A stretch of DNA of 64,000 bases from a virus. The DNA lies in the IMG/VR virus record IMGVR_UViG_3300020473_001965, positions 62,001 to 126,000 of that record; one strand, given 5' to 3'. How positions within the stretch are numbered: position 1 is the first letter of the stretch; the number at the start of each line of letters is the position of its first letter. Of this stretch, positions 16,771 through 23,752 are shown in pieces. The translations under genes were made by a program, and so were the position numbers. The notes beneath the pieces are model-generated. The model saw only the letters and a list, made by a program, of their open reading frames with translations. It did not search any database and was not told the DNA's origin.

Positions 16771-16892
16771 TTCTTCTTGTCCTTGTTTTTCTTGACAGGG
16801 ACGGGCTGAAGCGCTGGCTGCAATCCCAGCAAAGCTGCTAGATCATCAATAAATTCGCTCACCTTGGCTCGAATGTCATCAAAGATTTTCAT
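16767..16892 (-). CDS. Small protein, 41 residues
   Basis: Reads MKIFDDIRAKVSEFIDDLAA, then LLGLQPALQPVPVKKNKDKKK: an amphipathic helix, a proline-rich turn and a lysine tail. It is coupled to the following membrane-protein gene by ATGA. The N-terminus faintly resembles the leader helix but lacks the II-EE core. Function unknown. Confidence 0.6.
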   Translation of the reverse strand: MKIFDDIRAKVSEFIDDLAALLGLQPALQPVPVKKNKDKKK

Positions 16893-16897
16893 TTTAT

Positions 16898-17296
16898 CTA
16901 GCCTGTTGTTGTTGCGTACACACTGTAAATGTCGTACTGATCTAAATCACCGATTTGCTGTATAAGCGCAGGGTTGCGGCCGCGCTCTATCGCGGATTGG
17001 ACGTTTCCTCTCACTCCTGGATCAGAAAGGTCAAGCAGTGTTACTGCCCTAAACATGTCTTCGGGTGTGATTGATGGTGCACCCTTTGGCACAAATTCCA
17101 ACCAAGCTCTGTCCCGAGGATGAATTCTTCTTCCATCGAATGTGGTAGTACCGCCTGTTCCAACCTTCCCGTGATAAGGGCCTGAGAGAGCGTCATCCAA
17201 ATAAGAATCGGATTCACTGAGGCCTTTTCTTTCACTCAGAAATCTTGAGACTTCCTCTTTTATAATCTGCTGAATTCTTGATTTAGCTATTTTCAT
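16898..17296 (-). CDS. Leader-family small virion-type protein
   Basis: A 132-residue protein beginning MKIAKSRIQQIIKEEVSRF, followed by LSE and a second LSE within ten residues, both T4-type prohead cleavage sites. The rest is a compact domain (GRRIHPRDRAWLEFVPKG, then helices) without recognised motifs. Its ATG overlaps the upstream stop. Confidence 0.82.
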   Translation of the reverse strand: MKIAKSRIQQIIKEEVSRFLSERKGLSESDSYLDDALSGPYHGKVGTGGTTTFDGRRIHPRDRAWLEFVPKGAPSITPEDMFRAVTLLDLSDPGVRGNVQSAIERGRNPALIQQIGDLDQYDIYSVYATTTG

Positions 17297-17580
17297 TTTA
17301 AGGCCTTGGCGTCGTCGAGCTGACCTCGCTCGACTGTTGCTGTTAGATCCTCAATGAATTCATATGCAGCCGCTCGGCGATCGCCGGGATCGCGTATCGA
17401 CATAAGAGCATTGATCACATCTTTCATAGCAGTACCCAAATCGTCTTCTTCGTACTCATACTCCTTGAGCATTTCTTGACGCTCAGCATTTGAGCCAAAC
17501 TCTTTCTTGCTGGTCTGCCTGTTAAGTTTTGCAGCTTCCTCAGCAACAATTCTTTTAAGTTGTTTCTTGGTAATTTTCAT
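17293..17580 (-). CDS. Leader-family small helical protein
   Basis: A 95-residue protein starting MKITKKQLKRIVAEEAAKLN. The body is acidic and helical (MKDVINALMSIRDPGDRRAA and YEFIEDLTATVE). No clear L-x-E site follows the leader. It overlaps the next gene as ATGA. Function unknown; presumed head-packaged by its leader and neighbours. Confidence 0.8.
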   Translation of the reverse strand: MKITKKQLKRIVAEEAAKLNRQTSKKEFGSNAERQEMLKEYEYEEDDLGTAMKDVINALMSIRDPGDRRAAAYEFIEDLTATVERGQLDDAKALK

Positions 17581-17589
17581 TTTTATCCT

Positions 17590-17832
17590 CTACAATCTAA
17601 TGTTTCTTAGTCTTCTGTCCCTGACTATTGCTGCAGGTAGTTCTCCTAGCTCGAGATCTCTCTTTACTTGTGTCAGCTGTTCGGGGAAGAGTCGACCCTT
17701 GTCGACTTCGAACTCTACTTGACGCAGGAGTTCTGCCTTTTGTCGCTCAATCTCAGCGTTTTCACTAAGAGCATTAAGCACTTGCAGCTCTTCTCTTACT
17801 ATTTGACGAAGCTTTTTCTCTGTTAGTTTCAC
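17590..17832 (-). CDS. Leader-family small helical protein, GTG start
   Basis: I take GTG 17832, which has GAGG six bases upstream, overlaps the preceding TAG and puts the leader (KLTEKKLRQIVREEL) at the N-terminus as in its paralogues. An LSE site follows at about residue 23. The remainder is a long charged helix pair (EIERQKAELLRQVEFEVDKG, then LTQVKRDLELGEL). Function unknown. Confidence 0.8.
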   Translation of the reverse strand: MKLTEKKLRQIVREELQVLNALSENAEIERQKAELLRQVEFEVDKGRLFPEQLTQVKRDLELGELPAAIVRDRRLRNIRL

Positions 17833-18083
17833 TATCTTCCTCGCTGCCAAGAATAGGCGAACCCATGCTTGCTAAAAAATGCGTTGAGCACCTCATCCAA
17901 CTCGGTTTCAAAGCCTACCGGAAGCAGACCGTGCTTGAGATCAGATTCAATGTTTACACTCAAGGTGTGCATTCCGCCGGCTGAGGGCCACATTCTAGCA
18001 GATGCTGTGCTGTTCGATTCGTTTAAAATCTTTTTCTGCTCTTCTTGGATGATTCTTCTGAGTTGTGACTTTTTGATTTTCAT
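17832..18083 (-). CDS. Leader-family small protein
   Basis: An 83-residue protein with MKIKKSQLRRIIQEEQKKI followed at once by LNE. The rest has a beta segment (GMHTLSVNIESDLKHG) and a helix (FETELDEVLNAFFSKHG). Very similar leaders at 18290 and 18845 suggest recent duplication. Function unknown. Confidence 0.8.
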   Translation of the reverse strand: MKIKKSQLRRIIQEEQKKILNESNSTASARMWPSAGGMHTLSVNIESDLKHGLLPVGFETELDEVLNAFFSKHGFAYSWQRGR

Positions 18084-18089
18084 GATATC

Positions 18090-18290
18090 CTACTTTGCTG
18101 TTTGCGCTTGAGACAGCATCGCTGCTAGACGGTCTAGCTTTTTTCCTATGTCTGTTTCTTCGCCTACATCGTCAACTAGGCTAAACAGTTCCTGTCTTAC
18201 CTTTTCTATTATTTCATTCTTTTTTGACTCTGCCAACCGATCCTTCTCTTCTTGGATGATTCTTCTGAGTTGTGACTTCTTGATTCTCAT
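18090..18290 (-). CDS. Leader-family small helical protein
   Basis: A 66-residue protein; start at ATG 18290 because GGAGAG lies just upstream and the ATG overlaps the preceding TGA. The leader MRIKKSQLRRIIQEEKDRL is followed by AES and two helices (IIEKVRQELFSLVDDV and LDRLAAMLSQAQTA). Function unknown. Confidence 0.8.
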   Translation of the reverse strand: MRIKKSQLRRIIQEEKDRLAESKKNEIIEKVRQELFSLVDDVGEETDIGKKLDRLAAMLSQAQTAK

Positions 18291-18571
18291 TTTCTCTCCC
18301 AAGCTCCTCTTGAAGCTAAGTTTACTAGGGCAGGGATCACTTTGCCCCTCACGTACTCAAGTGCGTCTTGATAAACGTCATCGCCGTACAAGCCCGTGTC
18401 AAAGTTCTTCTGATCACTCTTGACGGCGCCGTCTTCAATCATCACTTCAACAATCTCATCGACGAGCTGTGCTACGCTGTGGTAGTCGGGACCAGCTTCG
18501 ACGCGAGCTTCCTGAAGGTTGGCAGCTTCTTCTTTGATTATCTGTCTAAGTTGTTTCTTTGTAATTTTCAT
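18287..18571 (-). CDS. Leader-family small helical protein
   Basis: A 94-residue protein with MKITKKQLRQIIKEEAANL, then LQE and a helical acidic domain (YHSVAQLVDEIVEVMIEDG, then DALEYVRGKVIPALVNLAS). Helix content and size match its neighbours, suggesting one expanded family. Function unknown. Confidence 0.8.
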   Translation of the reverse strand: MKITKKQLRQIIKEEAANLQEARVEAGPDYHSVAQLVDEIVEVMIEDGAVKSDQKNFDTGLYGDDVYQDALEYVRGKVIPALVNLASRGAWERK

Positions 18572-18572
18572 T

Positions 18573-18845
18573 TTAAGCTCTCGGTACCGACTTTAAGAAA
18601 TTGTGCACTAACTTGAATGCCTTTTTTAATTCTAGAAATTTCTGAGGTGTCAGCTCACCCGCATCGCGTTGCCTCATTGCTAGCGCAGGAAGGACACTGC
18701 TAAGATCTACAGCTACATCGGACGGGTGTTTCTCGTGCGGCAAGTGGTCGTCCTCGATGTCGCCGGGGCGCGTGTACGCATCAGCAATCAATCTAGCCTG
18801 CTCTTCTTGGATGATTCTTCTAAGTTGTGACTTCTTGATCTTCAT
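18573..18845 (-). CDS. Leader-family small helical protein
   Basis: A 90-residue protein; ATG 18845 has AGGAAG upstream and puts the leader MKIKKSQLRRIIQEEQARL at the N-terminus. The body contains a His/Asp-rich loop (EDDHLPHEKHPSDV) and a C-terminal helix (FLELKKAFKLVHNFLKSV). Function unknown. Confidence 0.8.
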   Translation of the reverse strand: MKIKKSQLRRIIQEEQARLIADAYTRPGDIEDDHLPHEKHPSDVAVDLSSVLPALAMRQRDAGELTPQKFLELKKAFKLVHNFLKSVPRA

Positions 18846-18853
18846 TTTTCTTC

Positions 18854-18982
18854 CTAGCAACAACTACAAGAGTCGCAACTGCACGTGCAGCATTCGCAGC
18901 ACTTTGATTCTTTCTTGGGCGGACATGTTTCACCGCAATCTTCATCGTGGTGATTCGTGATCTTTTGATCTAAATTTCCCAT
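18854..18982 (-). CDS. Cysteine-rich miniprotein, metallothionein-like
   Basis: A 42-residue protein starting at ATG 18982 with GGAAGAG upstream. Eleven residues are Cys, packed at the end as CCECCTCSCDSCSCC, with two His and several acidic residues before them (NHHDEDCGETC). That density suggests metal-cluster binding as in metallothioneins; no family match is claimed. It is the first gene of the leader array, downstream of a candidate late promoter. It could bind zinc or copper, or be heavily disulfide-bonded in the virion; both are inference. Confidence 0.7.
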   Translation of the reverse strand: MGNLDQKITNHHDEDCGETCPPKKESKCCECCTCSCDSCSCC

Positions 18983-19006
18983 CTTTCTCTTCCTCTACAG
19001 TTAATT

Positions 19007-19042
19007 GACCGGAGCCCGACGAAAATGGGAGATGTTCCGGTC
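19007..19042 (-). promoter_or_regulatory. Inverted repeat in the 5' leader of the array
   Basis: GACCGGA at 19007-19013 pairs with TCCGGTC at 19036-19042; an inner CCC/GGG pair is possible. It lies between the candidate promoter at 19089 and the first gene, so it would fold in the 5' untranslated RNA. Role unknown. The rest of 18983-19205 holds nothing else I can support. Confidence 0.35.
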
Positions 19043-19088
19043 TCATTTTATTTTAGCGTGGGCTCAGACCTACCAATCCCACGTGATT

Positions 19089-19101
19089 ATAAATATGACG
19101 C
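19089..19101 (-). promoter_or_regulatory. Candidate late promoter motif (GCGTCATATTTAT)
   Basis: Minus-strand GCGTCATATTTAT upstream of the Cys-rich gene and the whole leader array. It matches GCGTAATATTTAT at 46943 at 12 of 13 positions and GCGTTATATTTAA at 43863 closely. The placement before structural-type operons supports a promoter; this is inferred from recurrence. Confidence 0.5.
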
Positions 19102-19205
19102 AGCAATACTATCGTACCACCCGGGAGAGTAAAAAGTTTCGAACCAGCAAAGAATTTTGGAGGAATCGATACGTCGATTCTGAGAAATTCTGTTGCAACT
19201 CTATC

Positions 19206-19397
19206 TTAATCGCTTGCGTTGTCTTCGAGTTCTTCGTCGTCTGATGATTCATGTCGTGACTCCGGGACGTCATCAAATGCATCTTCTTCAAACATTAGTT
19301 CCTCCAACGCTTTCTTTCTTTCCTCGTCTGCACGATCAGGTAAATTAGACTTTGGGCAACCCATCAACACTAAAGACAGTAAAAACAATAACCTCAT
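19206..19397 (-). CDS. Small lipoprotein
   Basis: A 63-residue protein starting at ATG 19397 with AAGGAG upstream. It has MRLLFLLSLVLMGC, a lipoprotein signal with lipobox LMGC, followed by an acidic, serine-rich tail ending EELEDNASD. It is probably anchored to the host envelope. No family recognised; it could be an immunity, exclusion or spanin-like factor. Confidence 0.75.
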   Translation of the reverse strand: MRLLFLLSLVLMGCPKSNLPDRADEERKKALEELMFEEDAFDDVPESRHESSDDEELEDNASD

Positions 19398-19545
19398 TGT
19401 ATATCTCCTTGACTTTATACATATCATCTTTGTTGAGGTTATTCTAGACGCCCTGTGTGATTCTCTGTTGTTAACTAAATATCGATACCAAGAAGGTATC
19501 ATATGACTTAACAAAGACGTCTGTGATTCATCTGTGTCCCCCTGA

Positions 19546-19785
19546 TTAATCTATCTTCACAAGGTCATCTTCCTCCAAGAATAAAGAATAACCACATGAA
19601 AATCCTACAAGGCACATTCCCGGTGATGACTTCACATCTCCAAATATTTCTAGGACCAATCCTATGTCTTTCGAATTTTGACTAGAGTAATCATGGTTTA
19701 TGTTTGTAAAAACAAGATCGCCCACACTTAGGTAAAAACCTTCGGTGGGCTTTAAGATATTAGATTGATATCGGCGGATTGACAA
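19546..19785 (-). CDS. SH3/KOW-like 'GDLV' protein, TTG start
   Basis: A 79-residue member with LSVGDLVFTNI, IGLVLEIFGDV and CLVGFSCGYSLFL. The TTG start has GGAGG eight bases upstream; no in-frame ATG precedes the GDLV strand. Function unknown. Confidence 0.72.
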   Translation of the reverse strand: MSIRRYQSNILKPTEGFYLSVGDLVFTNINHDYSSQNSKDIGLVLEIFGDVKSSPGMCLVGFSCGYSLFLEEDDLVKID

Positions 19786-19815
19786 ATCATTTTCCTCCGG
19801 GACTCAATTTAATTA

Positions 19816-20373
19816 TTAAACATTCTCTAATTTTTCAGGATCTAGCAGCTCAACACCTGAGCACTTGTACCGAATATATGGATCAGTTCCCGGTGCCCAT
19901 TCTTCTGGCATTGTTGTTCGATACCTCTTGTCAATAAGAAGAGCCTCATCTCTCGTAATGACAGCTGCGTGGAGATTGTCCTCAAGAATCTCTGAAACTG
20001 CCTCCCACGAACCGCCCCTTACAGCGGCATCTTGAAAAAGAAGATTTCTCAAAAGTGCCAGAGGAACAACATGTTCATGTCGAAGACCTGTAATCTTTCT
20101 TCTGCTTCGCGTGCCCTTGTTTTCAATTAAAGCCCTAGCAGCCCTGCTGTGTTTATGATGTCGTTCTGAGTACTTTACGGCATCGTAACCTTGCTGATCG
20201 GGTGAATCGCAAGTAAACGCCCAAAAATAATGTTTTAGATCTCCACGCTCTCGATCGAGTCTTATGTCATACTTTTCTTCATACTCAACAATAAACTTAA
20301 TTGCATTTGCAATTCGCTTACATCTTTCGATTGCTAAAGGATGGCTAGATAGATAGTTTCCAATTTTCTTCAT
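19816..20373 (-). CDS. HNH-nuclease-like protein
   Basis: A 185-residue protein with RHEHVVPLALL near the middle, resembling the first His pair and Pro of HNH-type motifs, preceded by a His/Arg-rich stretch (RHHKHSRAARALIE) and followed by LHAAVITRDEALLIDKRYR. The full HNH zinc fingers are not seen, so a diverged HNH or restriction-like enzyme is only a possibility. It sits between GDLV genes in the same direction. Confidence 0.75.
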   Translation of the reverse strand: MKKIGNYLSSHPLAIERCKRIANAIKFIVEYEEKYDIRLDRERGDLKHYFWAFTCDSPDQQGYDAVKYSERHHKHSRAARALIENKGTRSRRKITGLRHEHVVPLALLRNLLFQDAAVRGGSWEAVSEILEDNLHAAVITRDEALLIDKRYRTTMPEEWAPGTDPYIRYKCSGVELLDPEKLENV

Positions 20374-20378
20374 AATGT

Positions 20379-20588
20379 TTAAACTCGCTCAATAGATGAC
20401 GAAGACCACTCTGACATAGTATTGTCTGGCCAGCGGACTAGATAACTGTAAGGCACGGCCTTTGAAAGCTTCCCTACTGTCTTCTCCACTTTGACAATAA
20501 TGCCCACGCCTTCGGGTACATCTTTGTCTAGTCGCTTGATCGCTCTCACTAAGTCGCCCTCTAAGTATTTTGGCTGATCTTTAAACAT
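20379..20588 (-). CDS. Small SH3/KOW-like 'GDLV' protein
   Basis: A 69-residue member with LEGDLVRAIKRL, GVGIIVKVEK and YLVRWPDNTMSEW. ATG 20588 is preferred over the GTG six bases earlier because GAGG lies five bases upstream of it. A GTTTATAAT element is found at 20604-20612 on the minus strand, just upstream. Function unknown. Confidence 0.8.
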   Translation of the reverse strand: MFKDQPKYLEGDLVRAIKRLDKDVPEGVGIIVKVEKTVGKLSKAVPYSYLVRWPDNTMSEWSSSSIERV

Positions 20589-20604
20589 GAACACCTCATT
20601 AATA

Positions 20605-20883
20605 TTATAAACAGTGCAGAGGAACGTTACACTCTATTTGCCTATTAGCAAAAGCAGCGCCCGTCTTTGTCACTGAATCTGAGTGCACATCAAAGATCTC
20701 TTCGGTGTCTACTAGCATGATCTTTATGCCTATAGAAAAAGGCAGCTCGTCGCCTGTTAGCCGAAGTCGCTCTGCGTCCTCTATAGAAATTGGATCCGCA
20801 ACTAGAACGTTCTCTTCCAAAATGTAAGCGATGTGTTCGTCACACCAGACAACGGTGTCGCCGGCTTTGAGTCTATTGGTCAT
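20605..20883 (-). CDS. SH3/KOW-like 'GDLV' family protein
   Basis: A 92-residue member with KAGDTVVWCDEHIAYIL, then SIGIKIMLVDTEEIF. It is slightly longer than its paralogues and has an insertion between strands. It overlaps the preceding family member by 11 bases. Function unknown. Confidence 0.78.
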   Translation of the reverse strand: MTNRLKAGDTVVWCDEHIAYILEENVLVADPISIEDAERLRLTGDELPFSIGIKIMLVDTEEIFDVHSDSVTKTGAAFANRQIECNVPLHCL

Positions 20884-21088
20884 TTTTCTCTCCTATTTTT
20901 TTTAAGCTCCAGTAAGGTTCCTCAAACTCTAAAACTTTGCCGTTAGACAGAACTTGATAAACACGATACCATTCGTCGCTGTCGAGTATTTTCTTAACTG
21001 ACAGCAGGATACCCGTAGTGTGATAGTCTACTCTTGGATCTCTAGGGTCATAAACCTCTACAAGCGATCCTATGACAAGTTTTTCAAT
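20873..21088 (-). CDS. SH3/KOW-like 'GDLV' protein with apparent ATT start
   Basis: The frame encodes IEKLVIGSLVEVYDPRDPR, TTGILLSVKKI and VYQVLSNGKVLEFEE, an intact GDLV-type domain of 71 residues, but holds no ATG, GTG or TTG before the first strand. An ATT at 21088 follows GGGAGG at short spacing and overlaps the upstream TGA as ATTGA, the place where its paralogues start at ATG. I infer an ATT start; the domain would be broken by any later codon. Function unknown. Confidence 0.65.
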   Translation of the reverse strand: MEKLVIGSLVEVYDPRDPRVDYHTTGILLSVKKILDSDEWYRVYQVLSNGKVLEFEEPYWSLKKIGEKNDQ

Positions 21089-21296
21089 CGCTTCCTCCCG
21101 GGCATCTATTTAATAAAAGTACTGAACGCACGGGACGTGTATAAAACTTTCCATTACGCATGATCACTACGTGATTTCTTTGCTTGGAAACAATTATACC
21201 TGTCAATAAAACGCGATGCTCGAAGCAGTCAACAGACTTTGCGCTAGGTATATTATCAGGCTCCCAAAATCTCACCAAACTACCGATGTTCTTCAT
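21084..21296 (-). CDS. Small SH3/KOW-like 'GDLV' family protein
   Basis: A 70-residue member with NIGSLVRFWEP, LTGIIVSKQRNHVVIM and GKFYTRPVRSVLLL. Two adjacent ATGs follow GGGGGAG; I use the second. It overlaps the next paralogue through ATTGA and the previous one by 17 bases, so three family members are in one overlapping run. Function unknown. Confidence 0.78.
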   Translation of the reverse strand: MKNIGSLVRFWEPDNIPSAKSVDCFEHRVLLTGIIVSKQRNHVVIMRNGKFYTRPVRSVLLLNRCPGGSD

Positions 21297-21534
21297 CATC
21301 TCCCCCTACAGGCTGAAAATGTCCTGGCTTTACCCATCTCGTTGTCCAGCTTCCATTTACGCTTAAAACTCTTGCTTGAATCGGAAGCTCTGTACCTGAC
21401 CATGTCACTCTTATTCTATGATGATAATCATCATCGACAGCAGTCTCGTCAACTACGATACCTAACGGTCCGGAAGCACCTGTCTTGCCCCAGCCCTTAT
21501 ACCTTACAAGATCTCCTACGCGTAACTTCTTCAT
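21280..21534 (-). CDS. SH3/KOW-like 'GDLV' protein
   Basis: An 84-residue member. ATG 21534 (MKKLRVGDLVRYKGWGKTG) is chosen so the GDLV strand is at the N-terminus; the longer frame runs through the GIY-YIG gene. It continues with LGIVVDETAVDDD, RIRVTWSGTEL and TRWVKPGHFQPV. It overlaps the GIY-YIG gene by 38 bases. Function unknown. Confidence 0.78.
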   Translation of the reverse strand: MKKLRVGDLVRYKGWGKTGASGPLGIVVDETAVDDDYHHRIRVTWSGTELPIQARVLSVNGSWTTRWVKPGHFQPVGGDDEEHR

Positions 21535-21778
21535 AATCAATGTATTCTTCTTTCTTTTTTCTTGACAGTTTTTTAAAAGCTGACTCTGCAATCTGAGCTT
21601 TCGATCTATTTTCATGCGTTTCAAAATAAATCACCGAAACAGGCGTCCTGGGCCTTGTATATTTTGCGCCTGTTCCGCTGTTGTGTTCGCGAGTTCTTCT
21701 AACAATCTCAGTGGTTACACCACAATAGAAAGACCCGTCGGAACATTCCAAAACATACATCTTCCAGGAGTCACTCAT
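21497..21778 (-). CDS. GIY-YIG nuclease domain protein
   Basis: A 93-residue protein of the short YhbQ/UvrC-N type. KMYVLECSDGSFYCGVT matches the GIY...YIG region (here MYV...YCG), followed by VRRTREHNSG with the catalytic Arg and VSVIYFETHENRSKAQIAE with the metal-binding Glu. It could be a stand-alone nuclease in repair or a homing remnant. Its start overlaps the ligase stop as ATGA. Confidence 0.88.
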   Translation of the reverse strand: MSDSWKMYVLECSDGSFYCGVTTEIVRRTREHNSGTGAKYTRPRTPVSVIYFETHENRSKAQIAESAFKKLSRKKKEEYIDYEEVTRRRSCKV

Positions 21779-23007
21779 CGATCATTCCTAAAACACACGA
21801 ACGTTGGAAATCGTAAAGATCCGTCTGGGGTCACTTCTTGATATCTCACTTCAATCATTCTCCCTACAAATTCTTCTTTATTCGACCAGATCGATGTCCT
21901 CAACTCATCAGAAAAGCCCGACCCTACCTGAACATCGACTCCCTTGTAGTTCACAACAACAGAGCCTAGTTTGCCAGAATGTTTTCCTGTTCCTTCAAGA
22001 AGTGACTGTATTGTCAAATCTACATCGTGGAAAGCTTTTAGCTTCATTACCTCAAAGCCCCTACCAAACTTATAGGGTGCGTCAAGAAACTTTACCATTG
22101 CACCCTCGTAACCCTCTTTCACATAATAATCATGCTGATCTTTTATCTCATCATAAACAGCATCAACAGTGGTTCTCTCCACGGGCTGAACCATTTCGAG
22201 GTCGATAGCGCTCTCTGCCAGACGGTCGAGCAGTGCTTCATATCTAGACTCACTAGGCATTGTTGACTTCTTAGATCTCCATTCTGACAAGGGCAAGAAA
22301 TCAAATAAAGCAAGATAAGTCCCGGACGTATCTTTGTCTTCTTTTCTATACGCTTGACGCATTAGAGAGATGAAGTCAGAACCCATTAGCTCGCCATCAT
22401 AACATCCGTCGCCTAGTTTTAAGAGTTCAGGTGCAATCGTCTGACTGAAGTTTGTGATCAACTTTCCAGATCTTGCGTACATCTTTACATCATTGTTTTC
22501 AACAATACAAAAACATCGAATACCATCTAGCTTGGGTTCAATTGCGACGCTATCCTGATCTTTCAATCTTTTCATGTCAAACTTTTGTGCCAGCGAAACT
22601 TCAAACGTAGAAATAAGCCCAGGATAAACGCTGTTTATTGTCTTGACTGATGCTCCTATTGCCAAATGTTTCTTGAGAATTTTTCTCATCCACACTTCTT
22701 CTTCTTTCGTGACTACACAAAAAGCTGATCTTATGGTTTCAATGGCCGCATTTCCCGTTACTTCTCTAGAAATACATCTGTCTACTGCGGTGAAAAAAGA
22801 GTCCCATCGATCTGCCTCAGACATTGCGATCGTCTTGTCGGACTCTTTGACTCTTGGGACCTTTACAACATTAAACACAATAAAAGGGTCGAAGCTATAG
22901 ACAAAAATCTTCTTGAGCAGATCATTGCTATCATTCTCCAGAAGAATCGACTTCTTAAGATTAGACCCGGAGGAACTTTTAATTTGTTCTAGTATTTCTA
23001 CAATCAT
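21775..23007 (-). CDS. ATP-dependent DNA ligase
   Basis: A 410-residue ligase. Motif I is IEPKLDGIRCFC with the adenylated Lys, followed by MYARSGKLITNFS, a DGELMG motif III, EGAMVKFLDAPYKFGRG (motif IV) and VMKLKAFHDVDLTI (motif V), then an OB-fold ending in motif VI-like PDGSLRFPTFVCFRNDR. Length and order match T4-type phage ligases. It would seal nicks in replication together with the exonuclease at 8176. Confidence 0.95.
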   Translation of the reverse strand: MIVEILEQIKSSSGSNLKKSILLENDSNDLLKKIFVYSFDPFIVFNVVKVPRVKESDKTIAMSEADRWDSFFTAVDRCISREVTGNAAIETIRSAFCVVTKEEEVWMRKILKKHLAIGASVKTINSVYPGLISTFEVSLAQKFDMKRLKDQDSVAIEPKLDGIRCFCIVENNDVKMYARSGKLITNFSQTIAPELLKLGDGCYDGELMGSDFISLMRQAYRKEDKDTSGTYLALFDFLPLSEWRSKKSTMPSESRYEALLDRLAESAIDLEMVQPVERTTVDAVYDEIKDQHDYYVKEGYEGAMVKFLDAPYKFGRGFEVMKLKAFHDVDLTIQSLLEGTGKHSGKLGSVVVNYKGVDVQVGSGFSDELRTSIWSNKEEFVGRMIEVRYQEVTPDGSLRFPTFVCFRNDR

Positions 23008-23008
23008 C

Positions 23009-23230
23009 TTATTTTGGTTGAAAGTCAGGCATCGTCAAATCAACTGTCTCTACCTGTTCAAGCGAAGAGATCATGTCTTTTAACCTTAGCTTTAAAACTT
23101 TCAGCTCTTTCAATTGTTGATGCTCTCTAGGGGAGATGTGCCTTATTGATGACAGCTCATCTACCCGCTTGTTTATCTGAGCATGTCGCTCTTTCAAAAT
23201 GTCTATTCTTGTCACTGATTTCTCTCTCAT
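23009..23230 (-). CDS. DUF465 / YdcH-like coiled-coil protein
   Basis: A 73-residue protein with ILKERHAQINKRVDELSSI and QLKELKVLKLRLKDMISSLE, the paired-helix pattern of DUF465 (L-x-x-x-H-x-x-L/I-d; L-K-x-x-K-L-x-L-K-D). GAGG with good spacing precedes the ATG inside the end of the upstream gene. DUF465 proteins are small bacterial coiled coils of unclear function. Confidence 0.82.
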   Translation of the reverse strand: MREKSVTRIDILKERHAQINKRVDELSSIRHISPREHQQLKELKVLKLRLKDMISSLEQVETVDLTMPDFQPK

Positions 23231-23519
23231 TTACTTCCTCTAACCAACGAATGTCCTTTCCTAAAACCTTGCACACTTCACCATTTATCAAGAACTGATA
23301 GTGGGTATGAGTGCCTCCTAGATTCATATCTGTTACCTTTCTACCTAAGTATACACCGCTTTTGTAGCTATTTACATTATCTTTTACAACCCAAGCGATT
23401 GGTATTTCTGTTACCGGGGAGCCAGGAAGAAAGAGCCACGTCTCATAGTTTATAAAAAAATACCTCCCGGGGACTGTCTTTACCAACAAACCGGGCCTTA
23501 GATCAGAAACTAACATCAT
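23157..23519 (-). CDS. Extended SH3/KOW-like 'GDLV' family protein
   Basis: A 120-residue member with LRPGLLVKTVPGRYFFINYE, a long insertion, SGVYLGRKVTD and YQFLINGEVCKVLG, then a charged C-terminal tail that overlaps the DUF465 gene by 74 bases. The start (23519 or the adjacent ATG at 23516) is judged from the family pattern; no ribosome site is clear. Function unknown. Confidence 0.7.
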   Translation of the reverse strand: MMLVSDLRPGLLVKTVPGRYFFINYETWLFLPGSPVTEIPIAWVVKDNVNSYKSGVYLGRKVTDMNLGGTHTHYQFLINGEVCKVLGKDIRWLEEVNEREISDKNRHFERATCSDKQAGR

Positions 23520-23530
23520 TAATACTACAG

Positions 23531-23752
23531 CTATAGATCTACACGATAAACATCGCAAACGCTTGTATACTTGTCTATATACCCTTTCGATCCGTCGGGC
23601 CATAAAACTATCAAATACGCTTTATCCACACCGTTCAGATCAACACAATTTCTTTCTGCTACAACCAACCCTACTGTATCTTCGACAGCGCCTACGTCGT
23701 CTATTACATCTGGCTTGTAACGTACGAGATCACCTACATTGATTGATTCCAT
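23531..23752 (-). CDS. Small SH3/KOW-like 'GDLV' protein
   Basis: A 73-residue member with NVGDLVRYKPDV, VGLVVAERN and LIVLWPDGSKGYIDK. ATG 23752 puts the GDLV strand at residue 7. It overlaps the end of the cysteine synthase gene by 23 bases. Function unknown. Confidence 0.78.
   Translation of the reverse strand: MESINVGDLVRYKPDVIDDVGAVEDTVGLVVAERNCVDLNGVDKAYLIVLWPDGSKGYIDKYTSVCDVYRVDL

Noticed and set aside
19005-19244. Plus-strand open frame of 79 codons upstream of the leader array
   Set aside because: It needs a TTG start without ribosome site, crosses a hairpin and promoter-like motif, and overlaps the lipoprotein gene antisense.
21804-22208. 134-codon plus-strand open frame
   Set aside because: Antisense to the DNA ligase, whose motifs prove the minus frame.
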